A stretch of 34,880 nucleotides of DNA. It comes from DAOTUB01 sp034437455 (GTDB lineage: Bacteria; Chloroflexota; Anaerolineae; B4-G1). A model generated the notes under the pieces. It did no database searches. It was given only the letters and a program-made list of their open reading frames with translations, and was not told the origin of the DNA. The position numbers and the translations under genes are program-made. Positions 1 to 8,599 of this stretch are shown piece by piece. The stretch's first letter is position 1. Every line of letters begins with the position of its first letter. The stretch covers positions 1 to 34,880 of the forward strand of contig DAOTUB010000274.1 of the NCBI GenBank assembly GCA_034437455.1, read 5' to 3'.

Positions 1-2
1 GT

Positions 3-104
3 GCCCGCTTCAGACTTCATACTCGTTCCGCAAAACGATCTCGGGCGCAACTCAATCAACTGGAACAGCGATGGAAAACGCTACCACCGATCGACAGCTC
101 GTAG
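3..104 (+). CDS. Possible C-terminal tail of a gene cut by the window edge
   Basis: A frame open from the left edge ends at TAG (102-104). Its last residues form a charged, helix-like tail ending in LPPIDSS. No family is recognisable from 33 residues. Two other frames are also open here for 150-220 bases, so the choice rests on the terminator-free, gene-tail-like look only. It could be chance. Confidence 0.2.
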   Translation, partial: ARFRLHTRSAKRSRAQLNQLEQRWKTLPPIDSS

Positions 105-248
105 CAACTTATGCGGTATTGCGAAAAACCATTCCGTTAGCCAGTAGAACAGACTTTTATCCACTGTCTGCCATTGATCGTGGAACGAGATCGACAGGAG
201 CAGATATGAAAGAAAAAAAGTAGTAACCGTTCAGCCATTGATATAGGA

Positions 249-387
249 GCGCCGGTTGAGTAGCTTCGCAGCGCCAGCGGAGAAGCGTATCGAAACCAAG
301 CGGTTCTTTTCGGAGCGATTTTGGTTTCCGAGAGCCGCTTGGCTTCGATACACCCTTTCGCTGTGCTCCAGGGCACTCAGCCGGCGC
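249..387. repeat. Large imperfect palindrome, MITE/REP-like element
   Basis: The outer arms GCGCCGGTTGAGT (249-261) and ACTCAGCCGGCGC (375-387) pair with one G:T wobble. The inner arms 287-306 and 332-351 pair over 20 bases with only wobble-type differences. The middle portions of the arms also match loosely, giving a hairpin of nearly 140 bases with a loop of about 25. It lies in a gene-free stretch with no coding potential. I infer a non-autonomous palindromic repeat; other genomic copies would confirm it. Confidence 0.6.
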
Positions 388-442
388 TACCCTCTGAACG
401 CTTACAAAAAGTAAACGGTCAGTCACCAGTAGCCAGCAGGGG

Positions 443-477
443 AAAAGTGCTGCGCGCTTCACGTGCGCAGCACTTTT
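443..477. terminator. Intrinsic terminator, symmetric (bidirectional)
   Basis: A perfect 13-bp inverted repeat, AAAAGTGCTGCGC (443-455) and GCGCAGCACTTTT (465-477), has a 9-base loop. The A-run on the left arm and T-run on the right arm make it work as a rho-independent terminator in either direction. It separates whatever lies to the left from the signalling locus that starts at 638. Confidence 0.8.
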
Positions 478-482
478 ATGTT

Positions 483-548
483 TTGGAAGGTTTTTGGAAG
501 GTCGGATACACGCTTTGGAAGGCGTCTGGAAGGTGGATGGAGTATACT
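483..548 (+). promoter_or_regulatory. Phased direct-repeat activator site and -10 box before the signalling locus
   Basis: TTGGAAGG occurs at 483-490, 494-501 and 515-522, and CTGGAAGG at 526-533. Start-to-start distances are 11, 21 and 11 bases, so all four fall on one face of the helix. A good -10, TATACT, lies at 543-548, nine bases after the last repeat, and no convincing -35 is present. This geometry resembles pho-box-type promoters, where an OmpR/PhoB-family regulator replaces the -35 contact. The regulator is not known. Confidence 0.5.
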
Positions 549-637
549 ATTAACCTCAATACCCGGAAAGGAATGACTATAACTTGCGAAAACAAGTGGA
601 CAGTTCATAGCAATGACACAGACAAGGAGATTCGGGG

Positions 638-1141
638 ATGAATAGACCTCACGTAAGACCCAAAATCCTGCTTGTGGATGACAACACGCAACACCTGTTT
701 GCTATCGGGGGGATCCTGAACAAGCTGGAGGTGGAAGTCGTTCACGCAACGTCCGGTTCCGAGGCGCTGGGCTTGACGCTGGAGCACGATTTTTGTTTGG
801 TCATTACCGACGTGCAAATGCCGGGGATGGACGGCTACGAACTGGTCGAATTGCTGCGCGGCAACCCCGGCACGACCAGCCTGCCGGTGATCTTTATCAG
901 CGGCATGCGCTCAGAAGAGTATCGTCATCGCAAGGCGTATGATACTGGACCGATTGATTTTATCAGCAAACCCTTTGTGGCCGAGATCTTGCTCAGCAAG
1001 GTCCAAGTCTTTGTGGACCTTTACCGGCAGAATATCGAGCTGCAAGCATTAACCGAGGAGTTGAAGGCCACAACCGAGGCCCTGGAAAGGGAAATCGAAC
1101 GGCGTCAACAGGCGGAAGCGGCGCTGGCGCAATCGGCGTAG
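638..1141 (+). CDS. Single-domain response regulator with C-terminal coiled coil
   Basis: This 167-residue protein is a CheY-like receiver followed by a short charged coiled coil and no output domain. The acidic pair VDD is at residues 13-15, the phosphoacceptor is Asp58 (ITDVQMPGMDG) and the switch lysine lies in SKPF near residue 111. The start ATG follows AAGGAGA (624-630) at seven bases. About 90 of the first 130 residues match the receiver of the REC-histidine kinase at 8600-9853 by hand count, without gaps, including the start of the coiled coil. It is therefore a paralogous copy that lacks the kinase half. It probably takes phosphate from the hybrid kinase downstream; with no DNA-binding domain it would act by protein contact or as a phosphate sink. 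Confidence 0.9.
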   Translation: MNRPHVRPKILLVDDNTQHLFAIGGILNKLEVEVVHATSGSEALGLTLEHDFCLVITDVQMPGMDGYELVELLRGNPGTTSLPVIFISGMRSEEYRHRKAYDTGPIDFISKPFVAEILLSKVQVFVDLYRQNIELQALTEELKATTEALEREIERRQQAEAALAQSA

Positions 1142-1315
1142 TGATTGGAGCGACTGGAAGATGCCAGGAAAGCCCAAGATACACAAGTCCTCCACTCATC
1201 TGGCCAGTAACGAGAATCGAAAAGGAGCAGGCTATGTAGCGTCTACCACGACTGTAGCACATGGGAAACCGACCGTATAAGCCTTTGGTTAACAGAATAA
1301 AAAGGAGCAGGAAAA

Positions 1316-2590
1316 ATGACAGAGCAGACACGACTTCAATCAGAGGAAGAAGAAAAGAAGGAACAGCGCAAGAAACGGATGAGGACGTTGACCTACGTCA
1401 TAGTCGGCATCCTGATCGTCGCCCTGGTATCCGTGGTGGCGGTCGGCGCCAGCAAAGGGCTGTGGCTTAAAAAGGACGCCGTCAAGATCGTGACCGCGTT
1501 GCCGTTCGACGTCGAGGAGGGCGCGGGAATCGCGTGGCCTCTTCGTCACGCCATGGAACTGGCGCTGGAGGAAGCAGACCACCGCGCAGGCAATCTCACC
1601 GTCGAGTTCGAGGCGTGGAGCTCGGCCGACGAGGAGGGCATGCCGGTGGCCGAAAAAGAGACGGAATATGCCGAGCAGGCCGCTGCCGATCCGGCCGTGG
1701 TGGCCTTTATGGGAAGCCTGGGCAGCTCGGGCTGCAAGGAAAGCATTCCGATCCTCAACCGCGCCGGGGTGGCCCAACTCAGTTCCACGGCCACCTATCC
1801 CGGGTTGACCAAGTCGGGCTTTGGAGCCGGCGAGCCGGCCATCTACTATCCCAGCGGCGAGCGCACCTTCTTCCGCGTGGTCACCCCCGACGACATGCAA
1901 GGCCCGGCCGGAGCGCTGTGGGCCAAGGACCTGGGTATGGAGCGCGTCTACATCGTCGAGGAGAATAGTCTCTTTGGTTATGGACTTGCCAGCACATTTA
2001 GACAGACGGCGGAAGCCACCGGTATGACCATCGTTGGCACCGGTATCGTCACTCCCAATCAGCAAACGGGTCTAGAGGGAATATTAGACGAGGTCGCCAC
2101 TCAGCAAGCCGATATGATCTACCACGCCGGGTTCAGTGGGCCGGGGATTGCGCTGGCCGAGGCTTTGCGCGCGGCAGGGCTGGAGACATCCTTGATGGGC
2201 ACGACGCTTGCCGCTGCAGAAATCGACGAAAGGTTGATCGGTTTGGAAGGCGTCATGTCGACCCACAGCGGCATCCCGACAGAAGAACTGAACGAGGCCA
2301 CGTTGGACTTTGCCCGTCGCTTCGAGAAGCGCTTCGGGTATCCGTTGGGCGGTCGGGCGTTTTGGGCGGCCATGGCCTACGACGCGATGGGCATCGCGCT
2401 GGCGTCTATCGAGCAGGCCGGTGAAGCGGACCGCGCCGCCGTGGTGGAGGCGTTGCACGAGATCGAGTACGATGGCATCGCCGGACGCTGGAGCTTTGAC
2501 GAGAACGGCGATACGAACCTGTTGCTCGTCACCGGCTTTGTGCTAGAGGGAGACAAGTGGCAATCCATTGGACTGTTGCGGGTGCGCTAG
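1316..2590 (+). CDS. Membrane-anchored LivK-type periplasmic binding protein
   Basis: This 424-residue protein has a highly charged cytoplasmic N-terminus (about residues 1-25), one membrane helix (about 26-46) and then a type-I periplasmic binding fold of the branched-chain amino-acid/amide family (Peripla_BP_6). The helix has no lipobox and no clear cleavage site, so I infer a signal anchor rather than a released or lipidated protein. Start ATG 1316 follows AAAGGAG at 1301-1307. Typical ABC-importer binding proteins sit beside livH, livM, livG and livF; none is present here. Instead the hybrid histidine kinase starts about 150 bases downstream. A role as a ligand-sensing partner of that kinase is an inference. 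The ligand cannot be read from the sequence. Confidence 0.85.
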   Translation: MTEQTRLQSEEEEKKEQRKKRMRTLTYVIVGILIVALVSVVAVGASKGLWLKKDAVKIVTALPFDVEEGAGIAWPLRHAMELALEEADHRAGNLTVEFEAWSSADEEGMPVAEKETEYAEQAAADPAVVAFMGSLGSSGCKESIPILNRAGVAQLSSTATYPGLTKSGFGAGEPAIYYPSGERTFFRVVTPDDMQGPAGALWAKDLGMERVYIVEENSLFGYGLASTFRQTAEATGMTIVGTGIVTPNQQTGLEGILDEVATQQADMIYHAGFSGPGIALAEALRAAGLETSLMGTTLAAAEIDERLIGLEGVMSTHSGIPTEELNEATLDFARRFEKRFGYPLGGRAFWAAMAYDAMGIALASIEQAGEADRAAVVEALHEIEYDGIAGRWSFDENGDTNLLLVTGFVLEGDKWQSIGLLRVR

Positions 2591-2607
2591 CCTCCGCACG
2601 TCATAGA

Positions 2608-2641
2608 TCGTTGGCAGCGATCGGGAGATCGCCGCCAACGA
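2608..2641. repeat. Stem-loop between binding-protein and kinase genes
   Basis: CGTTGGC (2609-2615) pairs with GCCAACG (2634-2640), and GCGATC (2617-2622) pairs with GATCGC (2627-2632) around a GGGA loop, with a single internal mismatch. No T-run follows. It may stabilise the 3' end of the upstream message or attenuate read-through into the kinase gene. Confidence 0.5.
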
Positions 2642-2664
2642 CCGACTTTGCTGCACTCGCCATC

Positions 2665-2687
2665 AGGTCGGATAACAAATCCGACCT
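2665..2687. repeat. Perfect 9-bp palindrome, REP-like
   Basis: AGGTCGGAT (2665-2673) and ATCCGACCT (2679-2687) flank an AACAA loop. It sits just ahead of the hybrid kinase start. This sort of short GC-rich palindrome is common as a scattered repeat in bacterial genomes. A regulatory operator is the alternative. Confidence 0.5.
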
Positions 2688-2738
2688 ACGGCGGTTAGCT
2701 CGGTGAACAGAAGGAAAGGATCCCATAGGAGAAAAACC

Positions 2739-5700
2739 ATGTTCCGCACACAGGGAAGTTTGAGACGGCAATTGTTGCTGCCGTTGTTGCTTTTTGAAGT
2801 CGTGTCGGTGCTCATGATCGGTCTGGCCATGCTCTTTACCTACCGGGGACAATTCCAGGGCACGCTAAACTTGCAGCAGGAAACAGCCGCCAGGGCGGCT
2901 AAGGAAATCGAGATCTACCTGAATGACCTGCAGGCCGAGTTGGTAGACGCCAGCTTGAGCGAAAATCTGGTGAATCTCGCGCCCGATCAACAAAAGGGGA
3001 TCCTCGACCGTCTTCAGGTCCGTCAAAGCACGTACGTCGCCCTGGCCATTGTGGACCGAGAAGGCCAAGAGCTGTTGCAGGTCGCCGTTAATCCCGATGC
3101 CCCCGCGCTGCCGAGCGAATGGGAACAGCACGAGGCGCTCGCCAACGCTCTGAATGGACGCTCATACAACGGTCCGGTGGAGTTTCACTCTGGCCTGCCC
3201 TACATGCTCATGGCAACACCGATCCGCGATCCTCAATTGCAAGCTACCGGTATGATCGTCGCCCGGGTGGACCTGAGTTCGCTGTGGAACATCGTTGGAA
3301 CGGCCGGGAGCGGCGAGTCGGGATACGTCTATGTGGTGGATCGGGCTGGTAAATTGGTCGCCGCCCGCGAGATGGGCCTGGTCGTGCGCCAACCCGACGT
3401 AACAGAGCTGGACAGCGTGCAGGCTGCTTTGAGAAACGAGCCGCTGACCGGCGCCTATCGTGGATTGAGCGACGTAGCGGTGATTGGCGGGACGGGACGG
3501 GTCGCGAGCACCAACTGGAAGGTGATCGCTGAATTGCCTACCAGCGAGGCCTACGCGCATCTGAATTCGTTGCTGTTCCTGCTTGGAGGCCAGGTCCTGA
3601 TCGGCACAGGCTTGGCGGTCGGGGTGTGGTTCTATATCAGTCGGCAGGTCGTCAGTCCTATTCTCGAGATCACGCGCGGCGCGCAACGGATCGGCGAGGG
3701 CGATCTGGATCACCAACTGGAGGTCCAGGTTCAGGGGGAACTGGCCGACCTGTCGCACGTGATCAACTCGACCACGGCTCAACTGCGCGATCTCGTTGGC
3801 AACCTAGAGCAGCGCGTAGCCGACCGCACCCGGCGATTAGAAGTTCTGGCGACGATTGGGGGGACGCTCAACGCCGCCTTTGGGTCAGATATCCCATTGG
3901 ACAAGCTGGTCAATCAGATTAAGGACGAATTTGGCTATTATCACGCGCACATTTATCTCCTGGATGAGCGTGGAAACCTCATCGTGACCGCAGGGACCGG
4001 CCGGGCCAGCGCAGAAATGAAGCGCAAGGGCCACGCCATTCCCTTGAACGCCCCCGCCAGTCTGGTCGCCCAGGCGGCCCGCACTGGTGAAATCGTCCGA
4101 GTGGACGACGTGCAACAGGCTGAAAACTGGCTGCCCAATCCCCTGCTGCCCGATACCTGCTCCGAAATGTCCGTGCCGATCATGCACGGCGCAGATGGGC
4201 GGGTACTAGGCGTGTTCGATGTGCAACAGAACCGGGTGGCCGGTCTGGACGATGAGGATGCCAACTTGCTGCGCTCGTTGGCCAACCAGGTGGCCGTCGC
4301 CCTGACCAATGCGCGCCTGTTTGAAGAAACGCTCCAGGCCAAAGAGGAAGCAGAGTCGGCCCAAAAAGATATCCAAGTCGCCAATCAGGCGTTGGAAGCA
4401 CAGATCTGGCAGACCACCGGCCAGGCTCAACTGAGCGATAAAATGCGGGGCGAGCAGGCCACCTCCACGTTGGCGAACAACGTCATTCAACAGTTGTGCC
4501 GCTACCTCGACGCTCAGATTGGCGCATTGTACATCGCAGAAGAGGACACGCTGAATCTGGTTGGCAGTTATGCCTATGCCAGCAGAAATCCAGTCAAACA
4601 ATTCAATGTTGGGGAAGGTTTGGTCGGCCAGGCAGCTCTGGAGAAACAGCCGATCGAGGTGACTAATGTCCCCGATGACTATATCATCGTCAGTTCGGGT
4701 TTGGGCGAAATCGTTCCCAGGCACATTATGCTCTGCCCCTTCATGTATGAGGATCAGGTGGTAGGCGTGGTGGAGATGGGAACGCTGGCCGAGTTTACGC
4801 CGACCCAGATGAAATTTCTCCAGAACGCGCTGACCAACATCGGCATCACCTTCAACACCGCCCAGGCCCGCGCCCGCATCGACGAGCTGTTGTCCGAGAC
4901 GCAGCAGCAGGCCGAGGAGTTGCAGGCCCAGGGCGAGGAACTGCGGGTGATGAACGAGGAGCTGGAAGCTCAAACCGAGAGCCTGCGCACCTCCGAAGCC
5001 GTGCTGAGAGAGAAACAGGCCACCCTGGATCGGCAGAATCGGGAACTGAAGGTAGCCCAGCGAGAACTCGAAAAGAAGGCCAAAGAACTGGCCCTGACCA
5101 GCAAGTACAAATCCGAGTTCCTGGCGAACATGTCCCACGAGCTGCGCACGCCCCTGAACAGCCTGCTCATCCTGGCCCGCATGTTGGCCGACAACGAAGA
5201 GGGGAATCTGACCGAGGATCAGGTCGAGTCGGCCCAGGTGATCTATGGCAGCGGCAATGACCTGTTACGGTTGATCAACGACATCCTGGACCTGTCCAAG
5301 GTGGAAGCGGGCAGGATGACCTTCCACATTGAACCGATGCACTTGACCGAGCTGGTGAGCGCCGTGCGCGCGCAATTCGCGCACGTCGCGGAAGAAAAGG
5401 GACTTGACCTGAACATCACCCTGGCCGACGATCTACCAACCCGCATCGAGACCGACCAACAGCGGGCGGGGCAGATCGTCAAGAACCTGCTCTCCAACGC
5501 CTTCAAGTTCACCGAGACCGGCAGCGTCAGCCTCGACATCCATCGCCCGGACGCGGGGGTAGACCTCTCGCGGAGCGGGCTGGACCCCGCCGAGGCCATC
5601 GCCATCCGCGTCGCGGATACCGGCATCGGCATCGATCCCGAACAGCAAAAGATCGTCTTTGAGGCGTTCCAGCAAGCGGACGGCGGCGCCAATCGGCGGT

Positions 5701-7142
5701 ATGGCGGCACCGGTCTGGGGCTGTCCATCTCCAGGGAGTTGGCCGCCAAGCTCGGCGGGCAGATCGATCTGGAGAGTGAACCCGGCCAGGGCAGCACCTT
5801 CACCCTGTACCTGCCCATTGCGGGACCGCCAGACGCGGTCAGGCAGGAGCGAGGCGCAGAGGAGATCGTTTCGCTCGCGCAGCCCAGCCGGCCATCGATC
5901 CAGCCATACCGTGCGCCAGACCTCTTGCCGCCCGCCCCTCCCGATGATCGGGATACACTGGGTCCCGGCGACAGAGTTCTGCTCATCGTCGAGGACGATC
6001 CCAAGTTTGCCCAGATCGTGTGCGATTACGCCCGCGAAAAGGGATTCCAGTGCCTCATCGCCGGAGATGGCAAGACGGGGCTGGGGCTGGTCCAGACCTA
6101 CCGGCCTACGGCGATCATCCTCGACCTCAACCTGCCCGACATCAGCGGCTGGGAGGTGCTGGAGGTGCTCAAGTACGACCCCGACACGCGCCACATCCCG
6201 GTGCACATCATGTCGGTGGACGAGGAGGCGCTACACGCCTACAGAAAGGGAGCGATGGGCTATCTGACCAAGCCGGTCAGTCGAGAGGGCCTGGCCGCGT
6301 CGTTCCAAACCATCGAGCAGTTCATCTCCCGCGAGATCAAGACCCTGCTCTTGGTGGAAGACGACGCCCGCTCGCGGCGCAGTATCCAAAAGCTGCTCGG
6401 CGGCAACGACGTGCAGATCGTCGAGGCGGATGGGGGGCGGGCCGCGCTCGACCTGTTGAAGGCGCGACATTTCGACTGCATGATCCTGGATCTGAACCTG
6501 CCCGATATGAGCGGTTTCGAGGTGTTGAACGAAATGGATGAAAACGAGACCTTTGCCCGGTGCCCGGTGATCGTCTACACCGGTCGGGACTTGACGCCGG
6601 AGGAGAATCTCGAGCTGATGCAATACGCCGACAGCGTGATCGTGAAGGGGGTCAAGTCGCCGGAGCGGCTGCTGGACGAGACGGCGCTCTTCTTGCACCG
6701 GGTGGTGGCCGACATGCCGAAATCGAAACAGCAGACCATCAAACAGTTGTACACCCAGGACACGCAATTGGAGGGGAAAAAGATCTTGATCGTGGACGAC
6801 GACATGCGGAACTCGTTCGCCCTCTCCAAGCTGTTGTCGGACAAGGGGATGGCCGTGGAGATGGCTCAGACGGGACAAAGGGCGCTGGAGCTGTTGGCGG
6901 AAAACGGGGACATTGACCTGGTGTTGATGGACATCATGATGCCGGGGATGGACGGGTACGAGACGACCCGGCGCATCCGGGCTAAACAAGAGTTCAGAAC
7001 GTTGCCGATTCTGGCGCTCACGGCAAAGGCGATGAAGGGTGATCGGGAAAAGTGTCTCGAGGCGGGGGCGGACGATTATCTGCCCAAGCCGGTGGACGTG
7101 GATCGGTTGTTCTCGATGTTGCGCGTGTGGCTGTATCAGTAA
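2739..7142 (+). CDS. Hybrid sensor histidine kinase: Cache-like-HAMP-GAF-GAF-HisKA-HATPase-REC-REC-REC
   Basis: This 1467-residue membrane kinase has TM1 at about residues 11-36, an extracytoplasmic Cache-like sensor at about 37-270, TM2 at 275-299, HAMP at 300-355, two GAF domains (about 367-525 and 570-705) and a long coiled coil (about 712-795). The kinase core follows, with phospho-accepting His800 in SHELRTP, an N box near 911, DTGIGID near 960 and GTGLGLS near 990. Three receivers end it, with acceptors Asp1129, Asp1251 and Asp1398. I chose ATG 2739 because AGGAG (2727-2731) lies seven bases upstream; GTG 2703 in the same frame is possible but less well placed. The coiled coil is rich in E/Q pairs (AEELQAQGEELRVMNEELE), a pattern known from hybrid kinases that sit with cheB and cheR. 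The next genes are indeed cheR and cheB. Confidence 0.93.
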   Translation: MFRTQGSLRRQLLLPLLLFEVVSVLMIGLAMLFTYRGQFQGTLNLQQETAARAAKEIEIYLNDLQAELVDASLSENLVNLAPDQQKGILDRLQVRQSTYVALAIVDREGQELLQVAVNPDAPALPSEWEQHEALANALNGRSYNGPVEFHSGLPYMLMATPIRDPQLQATGMIVARVDLSSLWNIVGTAGSGESGYVYVVDRAGKLVAAREMGLVVRQPDVTELDSVQAALRNEPLTGAYRGLSDVAVIGGTGRVASTNWKVIAELPTSEAYAHLNSLLFLLGGQVLIGTGLAVGVWFYISRQVVSPILEITRGAQRIGEGDLDHQLEVQVQGELADLSHVINSTTAQLRDLVGNLEQRVADRTRRLEVLATIGGTLNAAFGSDIPLDKLVNQIKDEFGYYHAHIYLLDERGNLIVTAGTGRASAEMKRKGHAIPLNAPASLVAQAARTGEIVRVDDVQQAENWLPNPLLPDTCSEMSVPIMHGADGRVLGVFDVQQNRVAGLDDEDANLLRSLANQVAVALTNARLFEETLQAKEEAESAQKDIQVANQALEAQIWQTTGQAQLSDKMRGEQATSTLANNVIQQLCRYLDAQIGALYIAEEDTLNLVGSYAYASRNPVKQFNVGEGLVGQAALEKQPIEVTNVPDDYIIVSSGLGEIVPRHIMLCPFMYEDQVVGVVEMGTLAEFTPTQMKFLQNALTNIGITFNTAQARARIDELLSETQQQAEELQAQGEELRVMNEELEAQTESLRTSEAVLREKQATLDRQNRELKVAQRELEKKAKELALTSKYKSEFLANMSHELRTPLNSLLILARMLADNEEGNLTEDQVESAQVIYGSGNDLLRLINDILDLSKVEAGRMTFHIEPMHLTELVSAVRAQFAHVAEEKGLDLNITLADDLPTRIETDQQRAGQIVKNLLSNAFKFTETGSVSLDIHRPDAGVDLSRSGLDPAEAIAIRVADTGIGIDPEQQKIVFEAFQQADGGANRRYGGTGLGLSISRELAAKLGGQIDLESEPGQGSTFTLYLPIAGPPDAVRQERGAEEIVSLAQPSRPSIQPYRAPDLLPPAPPDDRDTLGPGDRVLLIVEDDPKFAQIVCDYAREKGFQCLIAGDGKTGLGLVQTYRPTAIILDLNLPDISGWEVLEVLKYDPDTRHIPVHIMSVDEEALHAYRKGAMGYLTKPVSREGLAASFQTIEQFISREIKTLLLVEDDARSRRSIQKLLGGNDVQIVEADGGRAALDLLKARHFDCMILDLNLPDMSGFEVLNEMDENETFARCPVIVYTGRDLTPEENLELMQYADSVIVKGVKSPERLLDETALFLHRVVADMPKSKQQTIKQLYTQDTQLEGKKILIVDDDMRNSFALSKLLSDKGMAVEMAQTGQRALELLAENGDIDLVLMDIMMPGMDGYETTRRIRAKQEFRTLPILALTAKAMKGDREKCLEAGADDYLPKPVDVDRLFSMLRVWLYQ

Positions 7143-7159
7143 CCAGAAAGGGTAACTCT

Positions 7160-8002
7160 GTGGAAACCGTAGATGTAAAACAGATCGAAGTGAATTTGCT
7201 CCTGGAAGCGATTTATCAGCGGTATGGCTATGATTTCAGACAGTATAGTCGAGCGTCGATTCAACGCCGTCTGCTAAATTATCTAGCCAAAACAGAGTTC
7301 CTGACCATCTCAGATTTGATCCCCGAGATCCTCCACGATGAAGCGGCCTTTACGTCGCTGGTGGGCAACCTTTCCGTGACGGTGACAGAGATGTTCCGCG
7401 ATCCCTGGTTTTATCTGGCGTTGCGAGAAAAAGTGGTACCTTTTCTAAAGACATTTCCGTTCATCAACATTTGGCACGCTGGCTGCGCGACGGGGGAAGA
7501 GGTCTATTCTTTGGCCATTCTTCTGAAGGAGGAGGGGCTCTATGATCGAGCTCAAATCTATGCCACCGACTTTAACGATACCGTCCTCGAAAAAGCGCAA
7601 GCCAGAATCTATCACTTGGAACGGGTCAGAGAGTATAGCCTCAACTATCAAAAAGCGGGCGGACATGGTTCGTTAGCCGACTACTATCAAGCCAGCTATC
7701 AGTCCGTGATCCTGGATGCTGCTTTGCAGGAAAACATCACCTTTGCCAATCACAATCTGGCCACCGATGGTGTATTTAGCGAGATGCACTTGATCCTATG
7801 CCGAAATGTCCTGATCTATTTTGATCGGGTGTTGCAAAATCGGGTCTTGACAATTTTTCGGGATAGTTTATGCTATAATGGATTCCTCGGTTTAGGAAGC
7901 AAGGAAACGCTGCATTTTTCGAGCGTGAAGGAGGATTTTGTCAGATTCGCGGCCAAAGAAAAAATATATCAGTGTAAAAAGTTCAGCGAACCGCTTGGTT
8001 AG
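7160..8002 (+). CDS. cheR: CheR-type protein-glutamate O-methyltransferase
   Basis: This 280-residue protein has an N-terminal helical domain (about 1-85), containing NLSVTVTEMFRDP, followed by the SAM-binding methyltransferase fold with WHAGCATGEEVYSLAI (about 105-120). It ends with the conserved LCRNVLIYFD region. The family transfers methyl groups from S-adenosylmethionine to glutamates of chemoreceptor helices. GTG 7160 is taken as the start because upstream codons overlap the kinase gene and AAAGGG lies about seven bases before it. The gap to the kinase stop is 17 bases, so it is almost certainly co-transcribed. No chemoreceptor is encoded in the window, so the substrate is open; the kinase coiled coil is the nearest candidate. 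Confidence 0.9.
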   Translation: METVDVKQIEVNLLLEAIYQRYGYDFRQYSRASIQRRLLNYLAKTEFLTISDLIPEILHDEAAFTSLVGNLSVTVTEMFRDPWFYLALREKVVPFLKTFPFINIWHAGCATGEEVYSLAILLKEEGLYDRAQIYATDFNDTVLEKAQARIYHLERVREYSLNYQKAGGHGSLADYYQASYQSVILDAALQENITFANHNLATDGVFSEMHLILCRNVLIYFDRVLQNRVLTIFRDSLCYNGFLGLGSKETLHFSSVKEDFVRFAAKEKIYQCKKFSEPLG

Positions 8003-8022
8003 CTGGCGAGATCAGCAGGTTA

Positions 8023-8598
8023 ATGGATTATAAAGCGGTTGTCATCGGCGCTTCTGTCGGAGGAGTAAAGGCCCTCCAAAACGTGCTGGCCCCGTTGCCG
8101 GCTGATTTTGCGCTACCGATCCTCGTGGTCCAGCACCGGATGCCCGCTCCCGATGATTTCCTGGTTTTCTCTTTGAGCGAATCATGCCGGTTGACGGTGA
8201 AGGAAGCGGATGAAAAAGAATCCATAAAACCCGGCCACGTCTATGTCGCGCCGGCGAATTATCATTTGCTGGTCGAGCGAGACGAAACCTTGTCTCTCTC
8301 TGTGGATGCCCGGGTTTGTTACTCGCGCCCCTCGATTGACGTACTGTTTGAGACGGCGGCAGAGGTATATCGCTCTGGCCTGATCGGGATCGTGCTGACC
8401 GGAGCGAATCATGATGGCACGGCCGGCTTGAAAAAAATCAAGGAAAAAGGCGGGCTGACGATTGTCCAGGATCCTGCCACTGCCGAATCTTCCTATATGC
8501 CCCGCTCGGCCATTCAGGAAGCTGTGGTGGACAGGGTACTCTCATTGGCCGAAATCGCGTCCTTTTTGGCCCGGTGTTCGCAAGCGTGGAGTGTGTGA
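8023..8598 (+). CDS. cheB: Stand-alone CheB methylesterase domain
   Basis: This 191-residue protein consists only of the CheB catalytic domain, which demethylates or deamidates receptor glutamyl/glutaminyl side chains. The catalytic triad is visible: Ser11 in GASVGG, His38 in VVQHRMP and Asp131 in GANHDGTAG. The usual N-terminal receiver domain that gates CheB in classical chemotaxis is missing, so activity must be constitutive or controlled by a partner, such as the receivers encoded next door. The ribosome site is weak (AGG about four bases before ATG 8023), which suggests translation coupled to cheR, whose stop is 20 bases upstream. The downstream gene starts one base after the cheB stop. 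Confidence 0.9.
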   Translation: MDYKAVVIGASVGGVKALQNVLAPLPADFALPILVVQHRMPAPDDFLVFSLSESCRLTVKEADEKESIKPGHVYVAPANYHLLVERDETLSLSVDARVCYSRPSIDVLFETAAEVYRSGLIGIVLTGANHDGTAGLKKIKEKGGLTIVQDPATAESSYMPRSAIQEAVVDRVLSLAEIASFLARCSQAWSV

Positions 8599-8599
8599 T

